Shown: positions 41,664 to 51,469, numbered from the stretch's first letter. The stretch: 64,000 bases of DNA from Caulobacter ginsengisoli (GCF_030814835.1 NZ_JAUSVS010000002.1:186001-250000), one strand, 5' to 3'. The notes: generated by a model from the letters alone, not told the origin. Made by a program: numbers and translations.

Positions 41664-42077
41664 ATGAAGCGTCTCCTGGTCCCCATTGCCGTCCTGCTGC
41701 TCGGCGCCGCGATTCCCGCGGCCGCCCAGGCGCAGCGCGGCCCCAATGGCGGCTGTCCGCAGGGGCCGGCGGGCCGCGAATGCCGTGAGGCGCTGCGCGA
41801 TCAGGGCACGGTGCGTGGCGGCGGCGGTCAGCGCCCCGGCGGCTGGCGGCCCGAGGCCGGCGAGCAGCGCGGCGGCCAGAGCCAGCGGATGGTGTCGCTG
41901 GAACAGGTGGTGGGGCGAATTGCCTCACGCACCCCCGGCCGGCTGCTGGACGCCGGAACCGAAAACCGCGGCGACCGGGTTGTCTACCGCGTGCGCTGGC
42001 AGGCCAACGACGGCCGGCGTATTGACTACATCGTGGACGCCTCGAGCGGACAGATCCTCAGCGCCAACGGAGAGTAA
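41664..42077 (+). CDS. Secreted PepSY-like domain protein
   Basis: The 137-residue protein has a signal peptide (MKRLLVPIAVLLLGAAIPAAAQA), a Gly/Arg-rich stretch and a C-terminal PepSY-like domain (SLEQVVGRIASRTPGRLLDA, VVYRVRWQANDGRRIDYIVD, SGQILSA). TAGGAGGG precedes the ATG. It lies three bases before a response regulator and kinase. PepSY proteins next to OmpR-type systems are common and probably act as periplasmic accessories in signal sensing. Confidence 0.85.
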   Translation: MKRLLVPIAVLLLGAAIPAAAQAQRGPNGGCPQGPAGRECREALRDQGTVRGGGGQRPGGWRPEAGEQRGGQSQRMVSLEQVVGRIASRTPGRLLDAGTENRGDRVVYRVRWQANDGRRIDYIVDASSGQILSANGE

Positions 42078-42080
42078 CTC

Positions 42081-42761
42081 ATGCGGGTTCTGCTGGTCGA
42101 AGACGATCCGGATCTGTCGCGCCAGCTGAAGCTGGCTCTGGGCGACGCCGGCTATGCCGTCGATCACGCCGCCGACGGCGAGGAGGCCCATTATCTGGGC
42201 GAGGCCGAGCCGTACGACGCCATCATCCTGGACCTGGGCCTGCCCAAGATCGACGGCGTGTCGGTCCTGGAGCGCTGGCGGCGCGAGAACATCGCCACCC
42301 CGGTGCTGATCCTCACCGCCCGCGGCGCCTGGAGCGAGAAGGTCGCCGGCTTCGACGCCGGGGCCGACGACTATCTGACCAAGCCCTTCCACACCGAGGA
42401 ACTGCTGGCCCGTCTGCGCGCCCTGCTGCGCCGCTCGGCCGGCCATTCGGCCCCCAACCTGGTCTGCGGCGGCCTGCGCCTCGATCCCCGCGCGGCCCGG
42501 GCCAGCGTCAATGGCGAGCCGCTGCGGCTGACCTCGCTGGAATACCGCCTGCTGCACTACATGATCATGCATGGCGGGCGGGTGATCAGCCGCACCGAGC
42601 TGGTCGAGCACCTCTACGACCAGGACTTCGACCGCGACTCCAACACCATCGAGGTGTTCATCGGCCGGGTCCGCAAGAAGATCGGCCCTGACCGCATCGA
42701 GACGGTGCGGGGCCTCGGCTATCGGCTGGTGGCGCTCGAGGGCGAGGCGACCGAGTCGTGA
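42081..42761 (+). CDS. OmpR family response regulator
   Basis: The 226-residue regulator has a receiver domain (acidic pocket EDD at 7-9, phosphoacceptor Asp51 in IILDLGLP, Lys in YLTKPF) and an OmpR/PhoB winged helix (LTSLEYRLLHYMIMHGGRVISR, RVRKKIGPDRIETVRGLGYRL). It overlaps the kinase start by four bases (GTGA). Output is transcriptional. The PhoQ-type partner suggests a PhoP-like role, but the signal is unknown. Confidence 0.93.
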   Translation: MRVLLVEDDPDLSRQLKLALGDAGYAVDHAADGEEAHYLGEAEPYDAIILDLGLPKIDGVSVLERWRRENIATPVLILTARGAWSEKVAGFDAGADDYLTKPFHTEELLARLRALLRRSAGHSAPNLVCGGLRLDPRAARASVNGEPLRLTSLEYRLLHYMIMHGGRVISRTELVEHLYDQDFDRDSNTIEVFIGRVRKKIGPDRIETVRGLGYRLVALEGEATES

Positions 42762-44158
42762 CATTCGGCGACATCCGCCGATCCTGGAGCCAATCCTCGC
42801 TGGTCGGCCGGCTGGTCCTGCTGGCCACCGGCTGGAGCCTGCTGGCGCTGATCATCACCGGCGTCCTCCTGACCACCTTCTTCCAGCAGGCGGCCCTGCG
42901 CCGGTTCGACCAGCCCGCGGACGAGGTCCTGGCCACCCTCAACAGCGGCGTCGTGGTCGAGGACGGCCAGGTCGTCGCCCCGCCCCTGATCGACGCCCGG
43001 GCCACCCGGGCCTATTCCGGCCGCTACTGGGCCCTGGCCGAACCGACCCCCAGCGGCGCGGCGCACACCCTGGTCAAGTCCCACTCGCTGTTCGACAAGG
43101 ACCTGACGGTGCCCCGGGCCGCGCTGGCGCAGGCGGCCGCCAAGCCGGGGACCGTGATCCGCTACGACACCGTCGGCCCGCTGAACCAGCCGCTGCGCGC
43201 CTCGCTCATGCAGATCACCCTCAAGGCCGACCGGCCGGCGCCGGTGCTGCTGCTGGTCGCCGAGGATCGCACGCCCGTCGATCAGGAAGCCCGGCGGTTC
43301 GCCATCCGCACCGCCCTGGCGCTGATGATCCTGGGGGCGGGCGTGCTGGCGGCGGTGCTGGTTCAGGTGCGCATCGGCCTCAGCCCGCTGTTTACCCTGC
43401 GGCGTGAGGTCGCGGATGTGCGCAAGGGCAAGGCCGACCGCCTGGTCGGGACCTATCCATCCGAGCTGGCCCCGCTGGCCAACGAGCTCAACGCCCTGGT
43501 CGCCCACAACCAGGATGTGGTCGAGCGCCAGCGCACCCATGTCGGCAATCTGGCCCATGCCCTGAAGACCCCGCTGTCGGTGATGCTGACCGAGGCCCAG
43601 CAGCAGCCGGGCCAGCTGGCCCAGGTGGTCAGCCACCAGGCCGACCTGATGCGCGAACAGGTCGACCACCATCTGCGCCGGGCCAGGGCGGCGGCCCGGG
43701 CCCAGACCATGGGCGAGCGCACCCTGGTCGAACCGGTGCTGGACGAACTCTCCCGCACGCTGGAAAAGATCTTTCGCGACAAGGGCTTGGAGATCGACTG
43801 GGTCTGTCCCGACGACCTCTGCTTCCGGGGCGAGCGGCAGGATTTCCTCGAGATCGCCGGCAATGTGATGGAGAACGCAGGCAAGTTCTGCAAAGGCCGG
43901 GTCCGGGTCACCGCCCAGCCCGATGGCCCCGGCCGCTTCCGCCTGACGGTCGAGGACGACGGCTCTGGCCTGCCGCCCGACCGGCGCGGCGAGGTGCTCA
44001 AGCGCGGGGCCCGGCTCGATGAATCGGCCCCCGGTTCGGGCCTGGGCCTGGCCATCGTCGACGAACTGGCCCGGGCCTATGGCGGCGGTCTGGAGCTGGC
44101 GGAATCGGCCCTGGGTGGCCTGAAGGTCGTGCTTACTCTGCCGTCGGCGGAGAATTAG
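42758..44158 (+). CDS. Sensor histidine kinase, PhoQ-like
   Basis: The 466-residue kinase has two membrane helices (about 20-42 and 188-208) flanking a periplasmic domain. A short linker leads to the H-box NLAHALKTPLSVM, of the HALKTPL type found in PhoQ and relatives, and then a HATPase domain (IAGNVMENAGKFC, VEDDGSGLP, GSGLGLAIVDEL). It starts with GTG overlapping the regulator stop. With the PepSY protein it forms a three-gene sensing operon. Confidence 0.92.
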   Translation: MTFGDIRRSWSQSSLVGRLVLLATGWSLLALIITGVLLTTFFQQAALRRFDQPADEVLATLNSGVVVEDGQVVAPPLIDARATRAYSGRYWALAEPTPSGAAHTLVKSHSLFDKDLTVPRAALAQAAAKPGTVIRYDTVGPLNQPLRASLMQITLKADRPAPVLLLVAEDRTPVDQEARRFAIRTALALMILGAGVLAAVLVQVRIGLSPLFTLRREVADVRKGKADRLVGTYPSELAPLANELNALVAHNQDVVERQRTHVGNLAHALKTPLSVMLTEAQQQPGQLAQVVSHQADLMREQVDHHLRRARAAARAQTMGERTLVEPVLDELSRTLEKIFRDKGLEIDWVCPDDLCFRGERQDFLEIAGNVMENAGKFCKGRVRVTAQPDGPGRFRLTVEDDGSGLPPDRRGEVLKRGARLDESAPGSGLGLAIVDELARAYGGGLELAESALGGLKVVLTLPSAEN

Positions 44159-44259
44159 CGCCCCGACCCGACGCCGCCGGGAAACCCCGGTTTCGCAAAG
44201 CCTTAACCTTGTCGGACCCATTCTGGGCTGCCCCCAACGATGGGGCTGCGGACAGTGCA

Positions 44260-45597
44260 ATGGCCGAATTAAGCGCAGCGAAGGTCGAGATCCTTCGTGA
44301 CCTGGTGGCGATGGCGCCCGACGCCGTGGTCTTCATGCTTGAAGACCGCCTCTCCGACGACACCTCGAGCGATGGCGCCCTGGCCGCGGTCCGCGCCCTG
44401 GTCACCCATGAGGCCACCGACCGGCGGGTGCGCAATTCGGCCCTCTCGCCGGTGGCGGCGCTGTTCCGCCCGGCTGCCGCGGGCCAGCTGACCTTTCCCA
44501 GCCACGCCCTGCGGCTGATCTGGCGCGGCCTCAAGGCCGAGGCGCCCGACCAGGTCCGCGAGGCCGAGCTGTTCTGCCTGCGCTTCAATGACGACGAGGA
44601 TCCGCCGCGGGTCTTCGACGACCTCTGCAAGACCGCCGCCGAGCAACTCGCGGCGGGCGAACAGACCGACTTTGCCGCCGCCGCCCAGGCCTGCGCGAAA
44701 GCCAATGACGAGGGCGTCGCGGCGCTGGTGGGCTGCCTGGAGCTGTCGCGCATCGTGCGGCCCGCCACCCGGCGCCTGGCCGACTGGGTGCGGCGCATGA
44801 ATTCCGAGAGCACGGCCCTGGTGCGGCTCCACTACCGCGACGCCTGCGCCCTGGAGGCCGATGGCGGCATCCACTTCTTCGAGATGCTGGCCGCTCAGAT
44901 GAGCGAGCCCTGGCAGATCCTGCGGATCATCTCGGCGGTGATGGACAAGCCGTCCGAGACCTATCTGGCCGCCTCCGAGATGGCCAGCTTCGCCGACCGG
45001 GTGTTCACCGACATCGACCAGCAGTTGACCATCATCCGCGGCTTCGACCTGGCCGGCGGCGAAGCGGCGGCCCGCAGCGTCGCCCAGGCCGTGCGCCGGG
45101 CCAGCAACCAGATCGCCGAGTTCGAGGACAGCGTCCGGATGGCCGGCGGCCCCTGGGCCCAGCGCCTGGCCAATCAGAAGAAGAGCCTGGCCCTGGCGGT
45201 CGAGTCCCGTCTCAAGGACGTCAGCAAGGTCGTCGACCTGGCCCTGCCGACCCAGTCGCTCCGCTACGGCGCCCGCATGGTCAAGGCCGCGCCCAAGCTG
45301 ACCACCGATCCCGATCCCGTGCAGATCGCCCGGGCGCTCACCCTGCTCAACTTCGCCGACGGCGTCCGCGCCGAGGCCGACGGGGCCGGGTTCGGGGCGG
45401 TGCGCACCAAGGTCTTCGAGGCCCTGGAGTCGCGCATGGACACCTATGTCGAGGACCTGCTCGACCGCCTGCGCAGCGGCGACGGCGACCCGCCCGAACG
45501 TCTGCGGGCCTATCTGGAAGCGGCCGCCGAGATCGTCAGCGCCTCCCGCGACGAAAAGTCGGCCCAGATCGTCCGGCGACGCGCCGCGGCGGCGTAA
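44260..45597 (+). CDS. DUF2336 domain-containing protein (paralogue 3)
   Basis: The 445-residue helical protein (MAELSAAKVEILRDLVAMAPDAV...) shows the DUF2336 helical pattern (LVTHEATDRRVRNSALSPVAALF, HALRLIWRGLKAEAPDQVREAELF, IRAFDLAGGEAAARSVAQAVRRASNQI). A TTG start at 44209 would add 17 residues; ATG 44260 is preferred but the choice is uncertain. A TTAACC half site lies just upstream. It follows the PhoQ-like kinase but is probably separately transcribed. It is longer and more divergent than the other two members, so the family call is less secure. Confidence 0.7.
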   Translation: MAELSAAKVEILRDLVAMAPDAVVFMLEDRLSDDTSSDGALAAVRALVTHEATDRRVRNSALSPVAALFRPAAAGQLTFPSHALRLIWRGLKAEAPDQVREAELFCLRFNDDEDPPRVFDDLCKTAAEQLAAGEQTDFAAAAQACAKANDEGVAALVGCLELSRIVRPATRRLADWVRRMNSESTALVRLHYRDACALEADGGIHFFEMLAAQMSEPWQILRIISAVMDKPSETYLAASEMASFADRVFTDIDQQLTIIRGFDLAGGEAAARSVAQAVRRASNQIAEFEDSVRMAGGPWAQRLANQKKSLALAVESRLKDVSKVVDLALPTQSLRYGARMVKAAPKLTTDPDPVQIARALTLLNFADGVRAEADGAGFGAVRTKVFEALESRMDTYVEDLLDRLRSGDGDPPERLRAYLEAAAEIVSASRDEKSAQIVRRRAAAA

Positions 45598-45608
45598 CTT
45601 CTTTCTCC

Positions 45609-45630
45609 TCCCCCGCTTCGCGGGGAGGAA
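45609..45630. other. GC-rich hairpin after the DUF2336 gene
   Basis: CCTCCCCCGC pairs with GCGGGGAGG around a TTC loop, with one bulged C. It is followed on the plus strand by AAAAAGGGTTTT. The T-run is not adjacent to the stem, so termination is only a possibility. The rest of 45598-45843 holds no gene that I can support. Confidence 0.35.
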
Positions 45631-45843
45631 AAAGGGTTTTCGCAACTCCAGGCCGCGCCAAGGGCCCGTTTAAACAAAAACGCGCGCTGCGCTGCGAAAC
45701 TCTGCCGACTAGACGACATATTGTGTTATGTTCGCGACAGGCGGGCCGGCACCGTGAATCACCGCCGTGTTACTCTTTGATTGCTGCTCGACCGGGTACG
45801 GCTTTCGCATCGCGAGCCTCCGGCCATATATGAAGGGTCAGCC

Positions 45844-46905
45844 ATGGCTGCCCGGCCACCTACACATCCCGACGTCTCGCTCAACCTGGCGCTTGCCGTG
45901 GTCGCCTCGTCATCGGCGCCGATCCTGCTGCTCGACGGCAACTTCGCCGTCGTCTCCGCCAGCGATTCCTTCTGCCGCACCTTCCAGTTGGCGGCCGACA
46001 AGGTGATTGGCCGGCGGATTTTCGCGCTGGGCGATGGCGAGTGGGATATCCGCCAGCTCCACTCGCTGCTCAGCGCCACGGCCTCGGGCGTCGCCAAGGT
46101 GGACGCCTACGAGATGGACCTGCAGCCGGCCGGCAAGCCCCTCCGCCGCCTGGTCCTCAACGCCCACAAGCTGGAATACGGCAACGCCGACCAGGTCAGG
46201 CTGCTGCTGACCGTCCTGGATGTCACCCAGGCGCGCATCGCCGAAAAGCTCAAGGACGACCTGCTGCGCGAGAAGGCCATCCTGTTGCAGGAGGTGCAGC
46301 ATCGGGTCGCCAACAGCCTGCAGATCATTTCCAGCGTCATCCTGCAGAGCGCCAGGCGCGCCCGCTCGGAGGATGTCCGCGCCCACCTCCACGACGCGCA
46401 TGACCGGGTAATGTCGGTCGCCGAGGTGCAGAAGCAGCTGGCGACCTCGACCCTGGGCGATGTGGAGCTCGGGCCCTATTTCAAACAGCTCTGCCAGAGC
46501 CTGGGCGCCTCGATGATCCGAGACCACAAGAAGATCTCCATCGAGGTCACGGCCGACGACAGCGCCGTCCCGGCGGATGTCTCGATCAGCCTGGGCCTGA
46601 TCGTCACCGAGCTGGTGATCAATGCGCTCAAGCACGCCTTCCCGGGCGGGCGGGCGGGCAAGGTCACCGTCGACTACCATGCGCGCGGGCCGAACTGGAC
46701 CCTTGCCGTCTCCGACAATGGCGTGGGCATGCCGGCCGATCCGAAGGCCACGCCTGGCCTGGGCTCCTCGATCGTCGAGGCCCTGGCCAGGCAGCTCAAG
46801 GGCGAGGTGCACAGCGCCCCGGCCAAACCCGGCACCACGGTCTCGATCGTCCACCGCCAGCTCGGGGTGGTCGAGGGCGCCGAACCCGTCGGCGAAGCCG
46901 TCTAG
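45844..46905 (+). CDS. PAS-domain histidine kinase of the HisKA_2/HWE type
   Basis: This is a 353-residue soluble kinase. An N-terminal PAS domain (SSAPILLLDGNFAVVSASDSFCRTF) leads to the HisKA_2 phosphoacceptor helix LQEVQHRVANSLQIISS (His153) and a HATPase domain with LIVTELVINALKHAFPGG and VSDNGVGMP. Such kinases occur widely in alphaproteobacteria and often feed the PhyR general stress pathway; no regulator lies next to it. ATG 45844 has AAGGGT upstream and is preferred to an earlier in-frame start. The LDH-like gene follows after five bases. Confidence 0.9.
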   Translation: MAARPPTHPDVSLNLALAVVASSSAPILLLDGNFAVVSASDSFCRTFQLAADKVIGRRIFALGDGEWDIRQLHSLLSATASGVAKVDAYEMDLQPAGKPLRRLVLNAHKLEYGNADQVRLLLTVLDVTQARIAEKLKDDLLREKAILLQEVQHRVANSLQIISSVILQSARRARSEDVRAHLHDAHDRVMSVAEVQKQLATSTLGDVELGPYFKQLCQSLGASMIRDHKKISIEVTADDSAVPADVSISLGLIVTELVINALKHAFPGGRAGKVTVDYHARGPNWTLAVSDNGVGMPADPKATPGLGSSIVEALARQLKGEVHSAPAKPGTTVSIVHRQLGVVEGAEPVGEAV

Positions 46906-46910
46906 GACCG

Positions 46911-47855
46911 ATGAACAGCCCGCAGCGGATCGCCATCATCGGCGCCGGCCATGTCGGCGCGGCCGCCGCCTATGCCCTGATGCTGCGGGGCCTGGTCGGC
47001 GAGATCGTGCTCATCGACAGCGATCCCGCCCTGGCCGAGGCCGAAGCGGCCGATCTGGCCGACGCCAACGCCATGGCCCGGCCGGTGCGCATCTGGGCCG
47101 GGTCCTATGAAGACGCCGCCGGCGCCCAGATCGCCGTCCTCGCGGCGGGGGCGGCCACGCATCAGTCGCAGTCCCGCCTGAGCGTGGCCTCCGCCAGCGC
47201 CGAGATCGTCGGCGGCTGCGTCAGCCGGCTGGCCGGCGCGGGCTTTGCCGGCATCCTGCTGGTGGCCGCCAATCCCGTCGACCTGATGAGCCTGATCGCC
47301 TTCCGCCAGGCCGGTCTGCCGGCCGCGCGGGTCATCGGGACCGGCACTCTGCTGGACAGCCGCCGCCTGGCCCAGCGCCTGGCCGACCGGCTGGATGTCG
47401 ATCCACGCTCGATCGACTGCCATGTGCTGGGCGAGCATGGCGACAGCGAGGTCGCCGCCTTCTCGACCGCCCGGGTCGGCGGCCTGACCCTGGAGGCCTT
47501 CGCCGCTCCCGCCCCGATGACCGACCACCAGGCCCTGGCCGATCGGGTGCGCAAGGACGGCTACCGGATCATCGCCGGCAAGGGTTCGACCTCCTGGGGG
47601 ATCGCCACCGCCATCGTGCGGATCTGCGAGGCCATCCTGCGGGACGAGCGGGCGGTGCTGCCGGTCTCCACCCTGCTGACCGGCCAGTTCGGGATCGACG
47701 GGCTGTATCTGAGCCTGCCCTGCGTGCTGGGCGCGTCGGGCGTGGAGCGGGTGCTGGAGCCGCCCCTGACCCGCCGCGAGACCATGGATCTGCAAGCCTC
47801 GGCGACGGCCTTGCGCAACGCTTTGCCGCTCGTGGGCGTCGCGAAGGCCAGCTAG
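46911..47855 (+). CDS. Lactate/malate dehydrogenase family protein
   Basis: The 314-residue Rossmann-fold dehydrogenase has GAGHVGAAAA for NAD binding, NPVDLMSLIA, TGTLLDSRRLA and the catalytic histidine in GEHGDSE (His176). The substrate loop reads GAATHQSQSRL. The catalytic Arg (Arg89) is kept, but the Gln that gives lactate specificity in LDH (the Q of GANQKPGETR) is Thr83 here. The conserved Asn shortly after it is also lost. It may therefore act on another 2-hydroxy acid. It is in an apparent operon with the HisKA_2 kinase. Its stop overlaps the convergent molybdenum-subunit stop on CTAG. Confidence 0.82.
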   Translation: MNSPQRIAIIGAGHVGAAAAYALMLRGLVGEIVLIDSDPALAEAEAADLADANAMARPVRIWAGSYEDAAGAQIAVLAAGAATHQSQSRLSVASASAEIVGGCVSRLAGAGFAGILLVAANPVDLMSLIAFRQAGLPAARVIGTGTLLDSRRLAQRLADRLDVDPRSIDCHVLGEHGDSEVAAFSTARVGGLTLEAFAAPAPMTDHQALADRVRKDGYRIIAGKGSTSWGIATAIVRICEAILRDERAVLPVSTLLTGQFGIDGLYLSLPCVLGASGVERVLEPPLTRRETMDLQASATALRNALPLVGVAKAS

Positions 47856-50020
47856 GCCCCCAACACGTCCTCGATCCGGATCGGCAGCCGCCGCGCTCGC
47901 ACGCCCACCGCATGATGGATGGCGTTGGCGATCGCCGCCTGCACCCCGGCCGTCCCCAGCATGCCGATTCCCTTCACCCCGCCCGGCAGGTGCGGGTCGT
48001 CCTGGTCGACCATGACGATGTCGAAGTCGGGCATGTCGGCGTGGGTGGGGATCAGGTAGTCGGCGAAGCCCTGGCCCAGGATGCGGCCCGAAGCGGCGTC
48101 GGTGACGGTCCGCTCGTGCAGCGCCATGCCGATGCCGCCGATCAGCCCGCCGACATACTGGCTGCGGGCCAGCAGCGGGTTGAGGATGCGGCCGGCGGCG
48201 AAGGCGGCGCAGACCCGGCGGACCCGGATCTCGCCCAGGTCTGGATCGACCCCCACCTCGACGAAGACCGCCCCATGGCCCATGCCGCTGAAGCTGGCGG
48301 TCTGCGGCGGTTCGAAGGCGGACTCGGTCTCCAGGCCGTCGGGCGCCTGGCGGGCCAGCAGCTCGGCCAGCGGCTCGGCGGCGTTGCCGGTCCGGCTGAC
48401 GATGCGGCCCTCCTGGAAGCCGAGATCGGCCGGGTCCTGGCCGGCCAGGGGCGAGGCTTCATCGCCGACGGCCAGGGCGGCGAGGGCCTGGCGCAGCTCG
48501 GTCACCGCGGCGTCGACCGCCGGGAAGATGCTGGCGGTGACCATCGAGCCGGCCGAGACCGGGCCCTCCGGCAACAGGGTGTCGCCCAGTTCCACCGTGA
48601 CGGCCGACATCGGCAGGCCCAGCGCCTCGCCGGCCACCTGGCCCAGGACGGTATAGGTGCCCGAGCCCATGTCCTGGGTGCCGCATTGCACGGTGAGCGA
48701 GGCGTCGGGCGCGAGCCTCAGCCGCGCCCGGGCGGCGGCGCGGTGGGCCGGATAGCAGGACGTCGCCACGCCCCAGCCGATCCGCCAGCGGCCCTCGCTC
48801 GTCGTGCCTGGCGCGGGCCGATCCGCCCAGCCGAACCGCTCGGCGCCCTGGCGGTAGCAGTCCAGCAGGCTGTTGCTCGACCAGGGCAGGTCGGCCTGCT
48901 GGTCGTGACCGGCGAAATTGCGGATGCGCAGTTCGATCGGGTCGATTCCCAGCGTCTGCGCCGCCTCGTCGAGGGCCGATTCCAGCGCGAACAGGCCCGG
49001 TGCGATCCCCGGCGCCCGCATCGGCACCGGCTGGGGCTCGTTGGTGCGCACCAGGCGGTGGGCCGTGGTGACATTCGGACAGGCATAGAGCCAGCGCGAC
49101 ACCCCCGCCGTGGGGTCGCTGTATTCGCCATGGGTGGAGGTCTGGCCCAGCACCTGGTGGTCGATGGCGCTCAGCCGGCCGTCGGCGTCGAAGCCCAGGG
49201 CCAGCTCCTGCCGGGTCTCCTGGCGACGGCCGGCCAGGGTGAACAGCTGGGCGCGGGTCAGTTCCAGCCGCACCGGGCGGCCGGTGCGGCGCGAGGCCAG
49301 CATGGCCTGGAACATCCAGGGCCACCACAGCTGGCCCTTGCAGCCAAAGCCGCCGCCCAGATGGCGGCAGACCACCCGCACGGTTTCGAGCGGGATCTGG
49401 AAGGCGTGGGCGATGGCCGAGCGGGTGGCGAACACCGCCTGGGTGCTGGTGTGGACGATGGCCTGCTCGCCCTCCCACCAGCAGACCACGGCATGCGGCT
49501 CCATCGGGTGATGGTTGTTGACCGCCGTCTCATAGTGGCCGCGCACGACCAGGGCGGCGCGCGCCAGGGCCTGGGCGGCGTCGCCGCGCTGGGTCTCGGC
49601 CGGGACCCGCCCGGCCAGGGCCGGCCCATAGGCCCAGTCCAGCGCCTGATCCAGATGGGTGATGGCCAGGTCCGCCCGGGCCTCGATGCGCACCGACGCC
49701 GCCGCCGTCCGGGCGGCCTGCAGGCTGTCGGCGGCGACCAGGGCGACCGGCTGGCCGGGGAAGTGGATGACCGGCTGGCGGATCAGGGCGGTCACCCCGA
49801 AGGCGCGAAGCTCTTGCGCCTCGGCATAGGTGATCAGGTCGGCGAAACCGGGGACAACCCGCGCGGCCTCGCCATCGACGGCGAGGATTTCGCCGCAACC
49901 GATCGGCGCCTCGACCAGCACGGCGTGCAGCAGGTTTTCCACCGGTGTTTCGGCGGGGAAGACGGCCTGGCCGGCGACCTTGAGCGCGGCCTCCCAGCGT
50001 TCCGGAGCCTCGGCGATCAT
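47852..50020 (-). CDS. Xanthine dehydrogenase family molybdopterin-binding subunit, catalytic Glu replaced
   Basis: The 722-residue large subunit has the family order: [76 protein letters not shown] and [20 protein letters not shown]. Near the C-terminus, where relatives read KGIGE, it has [20 protein letters not shown], so Met replaces the active-site Glu. The motif usually reading APGEAPG is APGIAPG. It is otherwise full length. It is similar to aldehyde oxidoreductase PaoC/CoxL-like proteins. It lacks a signal peptide. Its start overlaps the FAD-subunit stop by four bases. Catalysis is doubtful as written. Confidence 0.88.
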   Translation of the reverse strand: MIAEAPERWEAALKVAGQAVFPAETPVENLLHAVLVEAPIGCGEILAVDGEAARVVPGFADLITYAEAQELRAFGVTALIRQPVIHFPGQPVALVAADSLQAARTAAASVRIEARADLAITHLDQALDWAYGPALAGRVPAETQRGDAAQALARAALVVRGHYETAVNNHHPMEPHAVVCWWEGEQAIVHTSTQAVFATRSAIAHAFQIPLETVRVVCRHLGGGFGCKGQLWWPWMFQAMLASRRTGRPVRLELTRAQLFTLAGRRQETRQELALGFDADGRLSAIDHQVLGQTSTHGEYSDPTAGVSRWLYACPNVTTAHRLVRTNEPQPVPMRAPGIAPGLFALESALDEAAQTLGIDPIELRIRNFAGHDQQADLPWSSNSLLDCYRQGAERFGWADRPAPGTTSEGRWRIGWGVATSCYPAHRAAARARLRLAPDASLTVQCGTQDMGSGTYTVLGQVAGEALGLPMSAVTVELGDTLLPEGPVSAGSMVTASIFPAVDAAVTELRQALAALAVGDEASPLAGQDPADLGFQEGRIVSRTGNAAEPLAELLARQAPDGLETESAFEPPQTASFSGMGHGAVFVEVGVDPDLGEIRVRRVCAAFAAGRILNPLLARSQYVGGLIGGIGMALHERTVTDAASGRILGQGFADYLIPTHADMPDFDIVMVDQDDPHLPGGVKGIGMLGTAGVQAAIANAIHHAVGVRARRLPIRIEDVLGA

Positions 50021-50970
50021 GCGGCGCCTCCCACGGTTTCCAGCGCCCGGACCACGGCCCGGCGCAGCAGTTCGATCTTGAAGCCGTTGTCGGCCAGGGG
50101 CTGGGCGCCCTCGATGGCCAGGGCGCCCGCCTCGGCGAAGCTGGCGCCATTGGTCAGCGCCGCCTCGGCCGCCCTCAGCCGCCAGGGCCTGGGCGCGACG
50201 CCGCCGGCGGCCAGCCGGGCCTGGACGATCCGGCCGTCCTCGACGCGCAGGGCGGCGGCGACCGAGACGACGGCGAACTCGAACGAGGCGCGGTCGCGGA
50301 CCTTCAGATAGGTCGAGCGGCCGGCGAAGGCGGGCACGATGACGCTGGCGATCAGCTCTCCCGGCGCCAGGTTGGCATCCTGCTCGGGCGTATCGCCGGG
50401 CAGGCGGTAGAGCTCGTCCAGGCCAAGGCGCCGCGTCCCGCCCGGCCCGATGATCTCGACCTCGGCGTCCAGGGCCGCCAGGGCGACGGCCAGGTCCGAG
50501 GGGTGGGTCGCCACGCAGGCCTGGCTGGTCCCGAACAGGGCGGCCTGGCGGTTCTCGCCGGCCAGGGCGCCGCAGCCCGAGCCGGGGCTGCGCTTGTTGC
50601 AGGCCAGGTCGTGGCTGCGGAAATAGACGCAGCGGGTGCGCTGCAGCAGGTTGCCGCCGACGGTCGCCATGTTGCGGATCTGGCCGCTGGCGCTGGCGGC
50701 GATGGCTTCGACGATCAGCGGATGGACCGCCGGGTGTGCCGCCACCTCGGCGAGCCGCGCCAGGGCGCCCAGCGTCAGCACGCCATCGGCGGCCGTGATG
50801 TCCTTCAGCGGGAGGCGCGAAATGTCGATGACCTGGCCGGGCGACTGAACCCCGGCCTTCCAGAGCTGCAGCAGGTCGGTGCCGCCGGCCAGGAAAGCAG
50901 CTCCGGGCGCCGCGCCCAGCCGCAGCGCCTCGGCCACATCGCCGGCCCGGGCGTATTGGAAGTCGCTCAT
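50017..50970 (-). CDS. Molybdenum hydroxylase FAD-binding subunit
   Basis: The 317-residue subunit has the FAD motifs [15 protein letters not shown] and [13 protein letters not shown] and a C-terminal CO-dehydrogenase flavoprotein domain. Between residues 114 and 152 lie four cysteines (114, 124, 133, 152) in a loop [18 protein letters not shown]. This is like the extra [4Fe-4S] cluster of E. coli PaoB and of 4-hydroxybenzoyl-CoA reductase. It transfers electrons from the molybdenum subunit via Fe-S clusters to FAD. It overlaps both neighbouring genes by four bases, so all three are co-translated. Confidence 0.9.
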   Translation of the reverse strand: MSDFQYARAGDVAEALRLGAAPGAAFLAGGTDLLQLWKAGVQSPGQVIDISRLPLKDITAADGVLTLGALARLAEVAAHPAVHPLIVEAIAASASGQIRNMATVGGNLLQRTRCVYFRSHDLACNKRSPGSGCGALAGENRQAALFGTSQACVATHPSDLAVALAALDAEVEIIGPGGTRRLGLDELYRLPGDTPEQDANLAPGELIASVIVPAFAGRSTYLKVRDRASFEFAVVSVAAALRVEDGRIVQARLAAGGVAPRPWRLRAAEAALTNGASFAEAGALAIEGAQPLADNGFKIELLRRAVVRALETVGGAA

Positions 50971-51437
50971 AGCCCGGCCACCTCGGCGATGGCCGCGACG
51001 ATGTTCGGATGCGCCCCGCAGCGGCAGAGGTTGCCGCTCATCGCCTCGCGGATCGTCTCCAGGTCGGCCGGATGCTCGTCCAGCACCGCCAGGCCCGACA
51101 TGATCTGGCCCGGGGTGCAGTAGCCGCACTGCAGGGCGTCGTGGCGCGCGAAGGCTTCCTGCAGCGGATGCGGCGCCTCCAGCGCGCCGATCCCCTCGAT
51201 GGTGGTGATCGCCGCGCCGTCATAGGAGGCCGCCAGGGCCAGGCAGGCCTTGATCCGCCGCCCATCGGCCAGGATCGTGCAGGCCCCGCACGCCCCCATG
51301 TCGCAGCCCTTCTTGGTCCCGGTCAGGCCCAGTTGGTCGCGGATCAGGTCGAGCAGGGTGTCGGTCGGCGCCACCGTCAGGGCGCGGGCGGCGCCGTTGA
51401 GGGTGAGCGCAAGCGCAATGCGGCCGGGATCGGGCAT
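50967..51437 (-). CDS. Molybdenum hydroxylase (2Fe-2S) subunit
   Basis: The 156-residue subunit has a ferredoxin-like domain with [15 protein letters not shown] and a C-terminal helical domain with [13 protein letters not shown] and GNLCRCGAH. Together these bind two [2Fe-2S] clusters. It is the first gene of the three-subunit operon. ATG 51437 is chosen; a longer reading from 51533 would run into the TetR gene and promoter. It lacks the Tat signal that periplasmic PaoA carries, so the complex is likely cytoplasmic. Confidence 0.93.
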   Translation of the reverse strand: MPDPGRIALALTLNGAARALTVAPTDTLLDLIRDQLGLTGTKKGCDMGACGACTILADGRRIKACLALAASYDGAAITTIEGIGALEAPHPLQEAFARHDALQCGYCTPGQIMSGLAVLDEHPADLETIREAMSGNLCRCGAHPNIVAAIAEVAGL

Positions 51438-51454
51438 GGCGGCTCCAGAGCTGT

Positions 51455-51469
51455 GAGGATGTGATCCTC
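51455..51469. promoter_or_regulatory. Palindrome GAGGAT-GTG-ATCCTC
   Basis: A 6-3-6 perfect inverted repeat lies 18 bases before the (2Fe-2S)-subunit start, between it and the tetR gene. It is a candidate operator for the TetR regulator encoded upstream, though it also overlaps the ribosome-binding zone. Confidence 0.4.

Noticed and set aside
45609..45640. Classical rho-independent terminator after the third DUF2336 gene
   Set aside because: The stem is followed by AAAAAGGG rather than a T-run; it is kept only as a hairpin.
47912..50311. 799-codon plus-strand frame opposite the molybdenum-subunit gene
   Set aside because: It is rich in Arg, Gly and Gln as expected of a shadow frame; all family motifs lie on the minus strand.
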